This document shows, piece by piece, positions 1 through 7,722 of a stretch of DNA of 45,895 bases. The notes under the pieces are model-generated. The model made no database searches and was not told the origin of the DNA. It saw only the letters and a list, made by a program, of their open reading frames with translations. The DNA is taken from NCBI GenBank assembly GCA_964592475.1, contig CAZQEZ010000017.1, forward strand, positions 1-45,895, given 5' to 3'. The position numbers and the translations under genes were made by a program. The stretch is from CAZQEZ01 sp964592475. Lineage in GTDB: Bacteria; Bacteroidota; Bacteroidia; Cytophagales; Cyclobacteriaceae. Each line of letters opens with the position of its first letter. Position 1 is the first letter of the stretch.

Positions 1-1563
1 ACCCTTGCCTCCTCACCCGATTCTACAATCACCTATCAGGCAGGTTTTCGTTCTTTTTTGAGTGCTAATCCAGATTATGCTCCCCATTGGTTTATCCATA
101 ACCAAAATGGCATGTTCACACCCGAACAAAATAATCTAATTGCGCTAGGTAGATTAAAATACGAAAATCAATTTGGAAAAAATTGGCAGTTACAGGCAGG
201 AATAACCGGTATAGCCAACGTGAATTTCGATCAATCATATTTACACGAGGCTTATATAAATCTCTCCTATGGCCCTCTGCAATTGAAAATAGGGAAAGAG
301 GAATTCCTGTACATGGATAATAGCCAAGAACTTAGTAGCGGAGCCTATTTTTTTAGCCGAAATGCCAGGCCAATTTCCAGGGTTGGATTAGGCTTTTATG
401 ATTATGCCGATATGCCGCTTACCAATGGTTATGTGCAAATAAAAGGCTTTCTCAATCAAGGGTTTTTATATGACAATCGAAGTCCCTTGGGAAATAGTAA
501 TGTACTACTCCATGAAAAATCATTGTATCTCCGCTCAAACAAATTATTAATCAATCCTCACGTTGGTATTAACCATTCAGCTTTTTTTGGGGGTACCAGA
601 CCTAATGGAGAAGAAATACCTGTGGATTATTTTGCGACTTTCTTTGGGCAAGGATCACAAAAGGTAGGAGAAAGATTTTTTGGCGAGGATACCAATGCTG
701 CCGGAGCACACTCCCTTTTATTTGACATTGGTTTCAACTTTAATATAGATGATCAATTGGAAATACAAACTTTCTATCAGAAACCAGTTACCGATCGTTC
801 AGGTATGTGGGGATTTTTTGAAAGGAATCGTGATCATATTTTAGGAATTGTAATTAAAAGCAAAAAAAGTAAATTGATCCAGGAATTTACTTATGAAAAC
901 ATCAGCACCATGTGGCAAAGCGGCCCTGGCGCTTTTGATCCGGTGATCAATGATATTTGGTATGTCGGTGGAAAAGGCATCAGTAACTACGACTCTATGA
1001 TGCTGGCTACTTACGGGATTGAAACGGATAATATTTCTGAAGAAGATTTTTGGGAATATGTAAAACGAGTAGAAAATCATGGTTTTGATTATGGTGGTCG
1101 TGATAATTTTTATAATAATGGTACTTATCAAAGAGGGTGGTCATATGACGGATTAGCCATGGGTAATAGCCTGTTTTTAACACAAGATAGGGTAAAAGCC
1201 ATTAACCCGGATTTCAATGGTCAATACGATTTTTACTTCGTCAACACCCGCATGATGGCCCACCACATGGGTGTTAAAGGAGAAATTACTTCCAAACTGG
1301 CCTATCGTTTTCTTTACACACATGTGGATAATTTTGGTACCTACCAGGGGCTCAACAAAGGAGTATATCAATGGGAAAGTGCCAAGCCTTTTAGCGACTA
1401 CGATTATTATTTTGAAGAAGGGCTTGGGCAAAATCATTTATTCCTGGAGACCAGATACCTACTGCAAGAAAACCTAAGTGGCACACTTGCCATCGGCTAT
1501 GATACCGGCGATATGTATAAGAATGGCGGTATCATGCTGGGATTAGTGTATTCCAGCCATTGA
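1..1563 (+). CDS. Capsule assembly Wzi-family outer-membrane protein (5' end outside window)
   Basis: The reading frame is open from the first base, so the gene begins upstream; the TTG at 58 is not a convincing start. About 520 residues are visible. The sequence is rich in aromatic, alternating beta-strand-like segments and contains stretches typical of the Bacteroidota Wzi-like family, such as LYMDNSQELSSGAYFFSRNA near the middle of the barrel and a GRDNFYNNGTYQRGW block nearer the C-terminus. E. coli Wzi is an 18-stranded outer-membrane lectin that anchors capsule; Bacteroidota members are much less studied and may bind other surface polysaccharides. The signal peptide would be in the missing part. 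The gene ends 19 bases before a convergent regulator gene, with no clear terminator between. Family assignment is by recognition of sequence pattern. Confidence 0.85.
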   Translation, partial: TLASSPDSTITYQAGFRSFLSANPDYAPHWFIHNQNGMFTPEQNNLIALGRLKYENQFGKNWQLQAGITGIANVNFDQSYLHEAYINLSYGPLQLKIGKEEFLYMDNSQELSSGAYFFSRNARPISRVGLGFYDYADMPLTNGYVQIKGFLNQGFLYDNRSPLGNSNVLLHEKSLYLRSNKLLINPHVGINHSAFFGGTRPNGEEIPVDYFATFFGQGSQKVGERFFGEDTNAAGAHSLLFDIGFNFNIDDQLEIQTFYQKPVTDRSGMWGFFERNRDHILGIVIKSKKSKLIQEFTYENISTMWQSGPGAFDPVINDIWYVGGKGISNYDSMMLATYGIETDNISEEDFWEYVKRVENHGFDYGGRDNFYNNGTYQRGWSYDGLAMGNSLFLTQDRVKAINPDFNGQYDFYFVNTRMMAHHMGVKGEITSKLAYRFLYTHVDNFGTYQGLNKGVYQWESAKPFSDYDYYFEEGLGQNHLFLETRYLLQENLSGTLAIGYDTGDMYKNGGIMLGLVYSSH

Positions 1564-1582
1564 TAGTGGTTTTTATGCTAAA

Positions 1583-2506
1583 TCAAATATTAATTAACGA
1601 TTCTCTTCTACGCATCTTACCGGCAGGAATGCCAAACATCATTTTGAAGCGGCGGCAGAAATAAGCCGTGTCCTTATAACCTACATCTTTACCTATTTCC
1701 CTGATACTTTTCTTAGAAGTTCTTAGCAGGTTTACCGCGGTTTCCATACGTTGATACTCAATATAGTCTTGTGGATTAATGCCGGTAAGCATTTTAAAAT
1801 ATTGACCTACATAGTCTTCTGATACGTTGGCTACATTGGCAAGCACCTTATTGGATAAATCACTTTCCAGATTTTCTTTTATAAAGGCAAAAATGTCTAT
1901 TAATCTCGGATCTTTAAAGTAGGTGCTATTGGTGGCCAATTGTTCAACAAAAAGTTGTTTGTTCAATATATGTCTTATAACCTCTACCAGCAATTGATCT
2001 ACTTGTAATTTCATTATCCTTTTACTGCCAGGTACCATTGATCGATGTTCCTTAAGAATGGAAAAAAACAGGCTCTTTACAGTTTGGTTATCCCTAACCA
2101 CAAAAGGTGGTATATCCAGTGAAGCAAAAAAATTAACCGAATCAAAAACTTTGGCATCTAAGTTAAAATAGCTAAAGCACTCTTCTTCAACATTGTCTAA
2201 CTCCTCGAATGAAAAACTTGAGAAAAAATTATCACGCTTGCTTATAAAGTCATCATTGCTCAGGCTAATAGGAAATCCACTTCCGTAGGTAACCGACAAC
2301 ATTTTTCCGCCAGGAACAAATAAGATTTCTCCTTCACGAACCACTTCTTTGTCTTTGCCATACTTTATTTCACCCTTATGCACGTAAATTACCATATTTT
2401 CAACATCATAATAGTTGGTGATGGTAAGTGGTTGCAATATTCTAATATTTTTGGCCTTAATGAATCTTACTGATAAAGATTCAATTATTTTGTTATAATC
2501 TTCCAT
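1583..2506 (-). CDS. AraC-family transcriptional regulator
   Basis: A 307-residue protein with the usual AraC layout. The N-terminal half (about residues 15-110) looks like a cupin sensing domain, including the turn KGEIKYGKDKEVVREGE. The C-terminal 100 residues form the double helix-turn-helix: LANVANVSEDYVGQYFKMLT is the first HTH and IREIGKDVGYKDTAYFCRRF the second, with the family's conserved YF-RRFK-GP-like ending. It lies downstream of a Gfo/Idh/MocA oxidoreductase on the same strand with a 240-base gap, so it may control that gene, itself, or the neighbouring Wzi gene. The ligand cannot be predicted, although a sugar is common for AraC proteins near MocA-type dehydrogenases. The upstream gap contains TATTG/CAATA inverted repeats that could be operators. 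Confidence 0.9.
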   Translation of the reverse strand: MEDYNKIIESLSVRFIKAKNIRILQPLTITNYYDVENMVIYVHKGEIKYGKDKEVVREGEILFVPGGKMLSVTYGSGFPISLSNDDFISKRDNFFSSFSFEELDNVEEECFSYFNLDAKVFDSVNFFASLDIPPFVVRDNQTVKSLFFSILKEHRSMVPGSKRIMKLQVDQLLVEVIRHILNKQLFVEQLATNSTYFKDPRLIDIFAFIKENLESDLSNKVLANVANVSEDYVGQYFKMLTGINPQDYIEYQRMETAVNLLRTSKKSIREIGKDVGYKDTAYFCRRFKMMFGIPAGKMRRRESLINI

Positions 2507-2571
2507 TCTTCAATAAAATAGTCAATTGGATTGTAAAAAAGCTAAATTATTTTGTACAAATTTTATAAAAA

Positions 2572-2743
2572 TATTGGTCAATACCAAAAAGAATATTGAA
2601 AAAGTACAAATAAAAATTACATCGCAATTTGTATTAATTTGTGAATGTTCAATACATGGGTAATCATATGGTTCCCAACGAAAAGGCATAATTGATGTCC
2701 TGATTACCAAATATTTCGATTTAAAAAAAGTATTGACCCAATA
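2572..2743. repeat. Pair of TATTG/CAATA inverted repeats in the AraC upstream gap
   Basis: Two short dyads bracket the gap between the oxidoreductase and the regulator: TATTG-N2-CAATA at 2572-2583 and TATTG-N3-CAATA at 2731-2743, with further half-sites at 2594-2598 and 2650-2654. They could be operator half-sites, but such five-mers are common in DNA this AT-rich, so the call is tentative. Confidence 0.25.
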
Positions 2744-2746
2744 AAA

Positions 2747-4018
2747 TTATTGTTTGGGGTGCTTATAATCTCCTCTATACTTACGTTTCAAAAGATCTTT
2801 TGCTTCATTGCTGGCCGTTAATTCACCGTTTTCATAGTTTATCTTTTCATTTCCTTCATAGGCAATCATTGCTAGTTGTACGCTTGCTGTAGAGTTATAT
2901 CCTTCTTTTATAGGGCAACTAATCATACTGGCATCTTGATTTTGCACTGCTTTTAAAAATTCTGCAACATGACGTTCCTGCATATCATTGGTTCTTATAT
3001 TCTGCACCTCTTCTTCAGCATCTTTCTCATTGGGCTTGATTATCATTTTATGGTCACTGGCTATTATTGTAGCATCATCTCCATAAAATACAATACTGTT
3101 TTTATAGGCGGGATTGATTTCGGATGGCCCCCATAAGCGATGATTCCAGGTAACAGGAGCTTTTTCAAAATCAAAATTGGCTGTTAATGCATCCGGAGTA
3201 GTAATTTGATCCTTTAATTTATAGATTCCTCCAAAAGCGGAAAGGTTTTCTGGTAAACCTAATCCTAATATCATTCGGGTAGTATCGATATGATGTATGC
3301 CCCAATCTACCAAATGGCCATGACCGTATTCTTTTTCGAGACGCCAACTTAAGTGACCAATACTAGGCCTATAAGGTAATTTTGGTGCCGGGCCACACCA
3401 TAGCTCCCAGTCTAGAGAAGCTGGAGGCTCTTGTACTGTAGTATCACCAATTTTTGCTGTATAGTGTATCTGTGCCTCTACCTGTCTTATTTTTCCCGCG
3501 TTGCCTTCAATAATGTAATCCCGCACCGCTTTAAATGCATCGCTTTGCCTCCGTTGAAAACCAATTTGCACAATGTTTCCAGCTTTAGCGGCTGCTGCCA
3601 TCATTGCTTGCCCCTCTTTCACGTCATAAGATAACGGCTTTTCGCAATACACTGGCAAACCAGCTTCGCAAGCAGCAATAAATTGTAATGCGTGCCAATG
3701 AGGCGGGGTTGCAATGAAAATGGCATCCAGGTCTTTTTGCTGAAGTAAATCTTGATAATGTTTATAGGTTTTTGGCTTTTTGCCTTGCAGTTTGGCTGTT
3801 TCTTCAGCACTTTCGGTCAAATGGTTTTCGTCTACATCAGCTATCGCGGCTACATCCATTATACCAGATTTTAAACCTGCTTTCACCAATACCATTCCGT
3901 ACCAGCCGGTGCCGATTACGCCTATCTTTAATTTATTTTCTTTTGCCAATAGGTGAAAAGGAGATAAAGTGGCAGCAGTGCCTAATGCAGTAGTTTGTAA
4001 AAAATTTCTTCTATTCAT
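2747..4018 (-). CDS. Gfo/Idh/MocA-family oxidoreductase with Tat signal
   Basis: A 423-residue NAD(P)-dependent sugar or cyclitol oxidoreductase. The N-terminus MNRRNFLQTTALG is a twin-arginine (Tat) signal, so the folded enzyme is probably exported with its cofactor, as is common in Bacteroidota. The Rossmann motif GVIGTGWYG is at residues 33-41, the family EKP motif (catalytic lysine) at 126-128, and the DWGIHHID motif at 238-245 gives the usual catalytic Asp/His pair. Length fits the family. The substrate is not readable from sequence; Tat-exported relatives include glycoside-modifying enzymes. The nearest gene downstream on the strand is the AraC regulator; thiL lies upstream with a 143-base gap, so this gene probably has its own promoter. 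Confidence 0.9.
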   Translation of the reverse strand: MNRRNFLQTTALGTAATLSPFHLLAKENKLKIGVIGTGWYGMVLVKAGLKSGIMDVAAIADVDENHLTESAEETAKLQGKKPKTYKHYQDLLQQKDLDAIFIATPPHWHALQFIAACEAGLPVYCEKPLSYDVKEGQAMMAAAAKAGNIVQIGFQRRQSDAFKAVRDYIIEGNAGKIRQVEAQIHYTAKIGDTTVQEPPASLDWELWCGPAPKLPYRPSIGHLSWRLEKEYGHGHLVDWGIHHIDTTRMILGLGLPENLSAFGGIYKLKDQITTPDALTANFDFEKAPVTWNHRLWGPSEINPAYKNSIVFYGDDATIIASDHKMIIKPNEKDAEEEVQNIRTNDMQERHVAEFLKAVQNQDASMISCPIKEGYNSTASVQLAMIAYEGNEKINYENGELTASNEAKDLLKRKYRGDYKHPKQ

Positions 4019-4161
4019 AATTCTTATGGGTTTTGAAAATCAATAGGTTGAATGATAAAAATAAGGGAAAATTGATTGATAAACAAATGATTAATCTGCT
4101 TTTGAAATAAATGGGGTCGTTTAAATTCCTTGAAAATTAATAAAAAATGTTTATATTCATT

Positions 4162-5190
4162 TTAAAAATGCTCCCAGCCCTGAGCTTGCAATGGAACCAC
4201 GTTTTCTTGCTTAGTTACCAAGTTTAATCCTTTAGATTCATCGGTAACATACCCTATGAAATGAATATCAGGATGATTCTCGATTTTTTTAAAATCATCC
4301 TGGGCAATGGTAAATAGCAATTCATAGTCTTCCCCACCATTGAGCATGCATGTAACCGGATCTATGTTAAACTCTACTGCTGCTTCTTGTGCGCGCCTGT
4401 CTAACGGTAATTTATCTTCAAAAATGTTTACCCCTGCTTTTGAGCTTTTACAAATATGAAAAAGTTCACTAGCTAATCCATCGGAGATATCAATCATTGC
4501 TGTTGGCACCAATTTAAGTTCCTTCAATTCATACATGATATCAGTGCGCGCATCAGGTTTTAATTGTCGCTGCACAATATATTCGTATTTATGCAATTTT
4601 GGTTGCATATCCGGATTGGATAAAAACTCCGCCTTTTCCCTTTTAAGTATCTGTAAACCAATATAAGCTGCACCCAAATCACCCGTTACACATACTACAT
4701 CATTTTCTTTTGCCCCACCACGATAAGCTATTTGTTTTTTATCTACTTCTCCTAAAGCAGTCACTGAAATTATGAGTCCGGATGCAGAAGATGTTGTGTC
4801 TCCGCCTACTAAATCCACATTGTAATGCTCACAGGCAGCTGCAATGCCACTATACAATTCTTCCACCGCTTCAACAGAAAACCGGTTGCTAATGCCAATA
4901 CTTACGATTACTTGTGTAGGCTGTGCATTCATAGCTGCTACATCAGAAACATTAACTACAATCGACTTATATCCAAGATGTTTCAGAGGCATATAAGTAA
5001 GGTCGAAATGAATTCCTTCGGTGAGCAAGTCTGAAGTAACAACCAGAAATTTTTTGCCCAAATCAATTACTGCTGCATCATCTCCAATGCCTTTATGAGT
5101 GCTTTCTTGTGTGTTAACAAAAGACTTTGTTAATCTATCGATTAGGCCAAACTCGCCAAGATCTTTTATTTCTGTTCTTTTGGAATCCAT
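4162..5190 (-). CDS. thiL: Thiamine-monophosphate kinase ThiL
   Basis: A 342-residue kinase that phosphorylates thiamine monophosphate to thiamine diphosphate, the last step of cofactor biosynthesis, in the cytoplasm. Visible family motifs are GIGDDAAVI near residue 36 (metal/ATP binding), VNVSDVAAMNAQP, the VGGDTT loop, IDISDGLASEL and GGEDYELLFT, all in the expected order. Length is normal and no other thiamine gene is adjacent. The gene is divergent from the Fe-S carrier gene; the 137-base gap between them must carry both promoters. A near-match to the phylum promoter box (CACTTTTG on the minus strand, 5211-5218) lies just upstream of the start. Confidence 0.96.
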   Translation of the reverse strand: MDSKRTEIKDLGEFGLIDRLTKSFVNTQESTHKGIGDDAAVIDLGKKFLVVTSDLLTEGIHFDLTYMPLKHLGYKSIVVNVSDVAAMNAQPTQVIVSIGISNRFSVEAVEELYSGIAAACEHYNVDLVGGDTTSSASGLIISVTALGEVDKKQIAYRGGAKENDVVCVTGDLGAAYIGLQILKREKAEFLSNPDMQPKLHKYEYIVQRQLKPDARTDIMYELKELKLVPTAMIDISDGLASELFHICKSSKAGVNIFEDKLPLDRRAQEAAVEFNIDPVTCMLNGGEDYELLFTIAQDDFKKIENHPDIHFIGYVTDESKGLNLVTKQENVVPLQAQGWEHF

Positions 5191-5327
5191 GCTTTAATTA
5201 AGTTATTTTACAAAAGTGAGGAAACTTTTTTGCAGCCAACAAGGTTTTTTAATTAATTTTAAGGTTCGTTCTTGAAAAAACAATTTCATTTTAATTACGT
5301 TAAGAAATTTCAAAATAATAGAAGAAA

Positions 5328-5654
5328 ATGATCAACGTTTCTGACACAGCTAAAAATAGAATAGTAGCAATAAGAAAACAAGAAGGGCAAACTAACAATC
5401 ATCACGTGAGAGTTTCAGTAAAAGGAGGTGGTTGCTCAGGATTAATGTATGACTTATCATTTGATGCCCAGATAAAGGATGAAGATGAAGTATTTGAAGA
5501 CAAAGGAATAAAGGTATTAGTGGATAAAAAAAGCATGTTATACCTATTAGGTACTACGCTTGATTTTTCCGATGGTCTAAATGGTAAAGGTTTTCAATTT
5601 GTAAATCCTAATGCTTCACGTACCTGTGGTTGTGGCGAAAGTTTTGCTGTTTAA
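5328..5654 (+). CDS. A-type iron-sulfur carrier protein (HesB/IscA/SufA/ErpA family)
   Basis: A 108-residue A-type carrier that passes iron or Fe-S clusters to client proteins. The three conserved cysteine ligands are present: Cys36 in GGGCSGLMY and Cys100 and Cys102 in the C-terminal TCGCGESF. No isc or suf operon gene is adjacent, so which subtype it is (IscA, SufA or ErpA) cannot be decided from context. Fe-S enzymes in this window that would need such supply include AddB and NuoI, but that link is only circumstantial. Its stop codon overlaps the stop codon of the convergent lipid-kinase gene by four bases. Confidence 0.93.
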   Translation: MINVSDTAKNRIVAIRKQEGQTNNHHVRVSVKGGGCSGLMYDLSFDAQIKDEDEVFEDKGIKVLVDKKSMLYLLGTTLDFSDGLNGKGFQFVNPNASRTCGCGESFAV

Positions 5655-6535
5655 GGCACGACCACATTCAAAGCTTTTGATATAATTTCAATTTCAAGCT
5701 TACCATTTTTTAATGGAAAATGCTCACCGTCTAAGTGAAAACAATCTGCTTGTGCATTTTCTATTTTTACCTTTTCGGTCTTCCAACTAATATAAAAATT
5801 AGATTGACTGATGGTGCCCATGAATAATCGGGCACCTAATTCTACCATTTTATAGCGTGGAAAAGGTTTAATAATGCAAAGGTCAAGCTTACCGTCATTA
5901 ATACTGGCATCAGGTGCTATAAAAGCATTATTTCCATATTGCTTAGCATTGGCCAAAGTGATAGCAAATGCTTTTGGCTTTTCTGCTATTGTTTTTCCAT
6001 TTGAAATGGAATATTCATGTGGAGCATATTTCCAATAAGTGCCTATTACTTTTTGGATATACGTGAGAAATCCCCTTGTTTTACTCTGAGCAAATAGCTT
6101 ACCTATATGTGCATCAAAACCCACTCCAGCAGTACAAAAAAAGGGGTGATCGTTTACTTTACCGGCATCAATTTTTTTTGTATTATCACCATTTATCAAA
6201 CAAATAGCCTTTACAATATTGAGCGGTATGCCAAGTTCACGAGCTAAGCCGTTGCCTGAACCATTGGGTATTATTCCCAGATTCACATCGCTATTTATAA
6301 GTTGACAGCCCACTTCATTTACCGTGCCATCACCACCCACAGCAACTATTGTTTTATACATGTTTTTATCTCTGGCTTCAGCAGCTATTTTTTTAGCATG
6401 TCCTTTCATTTCACTTGTGGAAATTTCGTAGTCAATACTATTATCTAAATATCTGGCTAAAAATTTAGGAAATTGTTTTAATTGCTTTTTTCCTGTTATG
6501 GGGTTAACTATGAATAATATTTTTTCTTTCTTCAA
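5651..6535 (-). CDS. Diacylglycerol/lipid kinase (YegS/DagK family)
   Basis: A 294-residue member of the soluble diacylglycerol-kinase family, which phosphorylates diacylglycerol or related lipids using ATP and recycles phospholipid head-group by-products. The nucleotide-binding VGGDGTVNEVG is at residues 66-76 (GGDGT core 67-71) and the substrate loop NGSGNGLARELG starts at 91. The C-terminal beta-sandwich ends normally. There is no membrane segment, so it would act at the inner face of the membrane. Exact lipid specificity cannot be told. The end overlaps the convergent Fe-S carrier gene by four bases; upstream lies a 310-base gap shared with murI. Confidence 0.92.
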   Translation of the reverse strand: MKKEKILFIVNPITGKKQLKQFPKFLARYLDNSIDYEISTSEMKGHAKKIAAEARDKNMYKTIVAVGGDGTVNEVGCQLINSDVNLGIIPNGSGNGLARELGIPLNIVKAICLINGDNTKKIDAGKVNDHPFFCTAGVGFDAHIGKLFAQSKTRGFLTYIQKVIGTYWKYAPHEYSISNGKTIAEKPKAFAITLANAKQYGNNAFIAPDASINDGKLDLCIIKPFPRYKMVELGARLFMGTISQSNFYISWKTEKVKIENAQADCFHLDGEHFPLKNGKLEIEIISKALNVVVP

Positions 6536-6654
6536 TGTAATTCAAATTTGAAAAATGGATGATTATTTAAAATAGATTTAACAAAGATTAAAAATTTTGT
6601 AGGTAAAGCTAAAGTTATAAATTTTGAATTATTACCATAAAAATGGTTAATTGT

Positions 6655-6685
6655 TTTGCATTTTTAATAATTAGGCTTAACTTTA
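6655..6685 (+). promoter_or_regulatory. Candidate Bacteroidota promoter for the small unit upstream of murI
   Basis: A TTTG at 6655-6658 (-33-like) is followed after 19 bases by TAACTTTA at 6678-6685, one base off the phylum -7 consensus TAnnTTTG. The spacing is as expected for this promoter class. Predicted transcription start is near 6691. Confidence 0.45.
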
Positions 6686-6690
6686 AACAA

Positions 6691-6757
6691 ACTAAATCAA
6701 TGTTTAACCTCTTTGCTTGCATTAAAGGCCTGTTATTTCTACAGGCCTTTATTTTTT
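6691..6757 (+). ncRNA. Candidate short RNA (about 65 nt) or leader peptide unit
   Basis: Between the promoter-like boxes and a strong intrinsic terminator lies room for an RNA of about 65 nucleotides. It includes a 19-codon ORF (ATG at 6700, TAG at 6757-6759) whose last half is inside the terminator hairpin, so peptide and hairpin share sequence. It could be a small RNA, a leader/attenuator for murI, or the remains of a short gene. No known RNA family is recognised. The call rests only on the signals. Confidence 0.35.
6724..6757 (+). terminator. Intrinsic terminator upstream of murI
   Basis: A perfect 10-base-pair stem AAAGGCCTGT (6724-6733) with ACAGGCCTTT (6741-6750), a seven-base loop and a T-rich tail. 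No annotated gene ends just before it, which is why a small transcript is suspected. Confidence 0.8.
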
Positions 6758-6817
6758 AGTGTGCCTTACATTAATTAGCTTCCACGAACAAAGTTTATTT
6801 AATTCATAAAAATAAAA

Positions 6818-6825
6818 TAGCTTTG
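6818..6825 (+). promoter_or_regulatory. murI promoter -7 box
   Basis: TAGCTTTG is an exact match to the Bacteroidota TAnnTTTG box, 20 bases before the murI ATG, with TTTA at 6794-6797 at about the -33 position. Predicted 5' leader is about 14 bases. Confidence 0.65.
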
Positions 6826-6845
6826 GCACAAATATTTAATTACAT

Positions 6846-7658
6846 ATGTCAAGACTTGCAGAAAGCCCCATTGGAATATTTGACAGTGGCATTGGTGGAC
6901 TTACTGTAGCACATGCAGTAAAATCGCTGTTACCACAAGAAAGTATGATTTATTTTGGTGATACCGCTCATTTGCCTTATGGTGATAAATCTACCGCAGC
7001 TATTCAGGCTTATTCTATCAAAATAGTGGATGTACTTTTAAAAGCGGGTTGTAAGTTAATATTAATTGCCTGTAATTCTGCTTCGGCCGCGGCTTATGAG
7101 CTGGTACGTGAATATGTGGGAAGTAAAGCCAAAGTTTTTAATGTAATTGACCCTGTGGTAGATTACGTACGAGAAAGTTTTCCTAGCAAAACCATTGGGC
7201 TTATCGGTACGAAGCAAACGGTTAATTCTAATGTTTACAAAAAGAAAATCGATGCTTTAAAAGAAGAGGTAAATTTAAAATCTTTAGCTACTCCCTTGCT
7301 GGTGCCTATGATCGAAGAGGGATTCTTTAATAATCAAATAAGCGAACAAATAATTGAGCAATATTTAACTCACGAGCAACTGCAGCAAATAGATGCTCTC
7401 ATATTGGGTTGCACTCATTACCCCTTGATAAAAAATCAAATTACACGCTATTATAATGGTAAGGTAACGGTACTAGATTCGGCTGAAATTGTGGCACGTT
7501 CGCTTAAGGCTTATCTTGAGTTTAATAATTTATTGAATAGCAAATCAACCACATTTTATCGATTTATGGTTTCGGATTATACCAAATCATTCGAACAGTC
7601 AACCAAAATTTTCTTCGCTGAAAAAGTAGCGTTAGAGAAATATCCCTTATGGGAATAA
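6846..7658 (+). CDS. murI: Glutamate racemase MurI
   Basis: A 270-residue cofactor-independent racemase that makes D-glutamate for peptidoglycan. The two catalytic cysteines are present: Cys76 in IACNSASA and Cys189 in LGCTHYPL. The N-terminal IGIFDSGIGGLT motif supplies the acidic residue Asp13, and YFGDTAHLPYG follows as in other MurI proteins. Length is standard. It is a single-gene unit: a promoter box lies 20 bases upstream and a bidirectional terminator overlaps its stop codon. In some Bacteroidota murI follows the outer-membrane assembly genes bamA/ompH; that is not the case here. Confidence 0.97.
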   Translation: MSRLAESPIGIFDSGIGGLTVAHAVKSLLPQESMIYFGDTAHLPYGDKSTAAIQAYSIKIVDVLLKAGCKLILIACNSASAAAYELVREYVGSKAKVFNVIDPVVDYVRESFPSKTIGLIGTKQTVNSNVYKKKIDALKEEVNLKSLATPLLVPMIEEGFFNNQISEQIIEQYLTHEQLQQIDALILGCTHYPLIKNQITRYYNGKVTVLDSAEIVARSLKAYLEFNNLLNSKSTTFYRFMVSDYTKSFEQSTKIFFAEKVALEKYPLWE

Positions 7659-7691
7659 AAAAAGCCTCCTTGTTACAAAGAGGCTTTTTTT
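7657..7691. terminator. Bidirectional intrinsic terminator between murI and sppA
   Basis: A 16-base stem with one mismatch (7657-7672 with 7676-7691) closes a three-base loop. A-rich and T-rich ends on both sides let it serve murI on the plus strand and sppA on the minus strand. Confidence 0.9.
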
Positions 7692-7722
7692 ATCAGGACT
7701 AGTAACTAGTCATTTATTTCTA

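Larger units (their letters stand above)
6536..6845. other. 310-base gap between divergent lipid kinase and murI genes
   Basis: No full gene is present. The plus strand carries a complete small transcription unit: promoter-like boxes at 6655-6685, a 19-codon ORF at 6700-6759 and an intrinsic terminator at 6724-6757. A second, exact promoter box for murI follows at 6818-6825. The kinase promoter must lie in the first part but I could not pick a box with confidence. Confidence 0.7.

Noticed and set aside
2522..2710. 62-codon minus-strand ORF in the AraC upstream gap
   Set aside because: Composition is random-like, there is no recognisable family, and it overlaps the expected promoter region.
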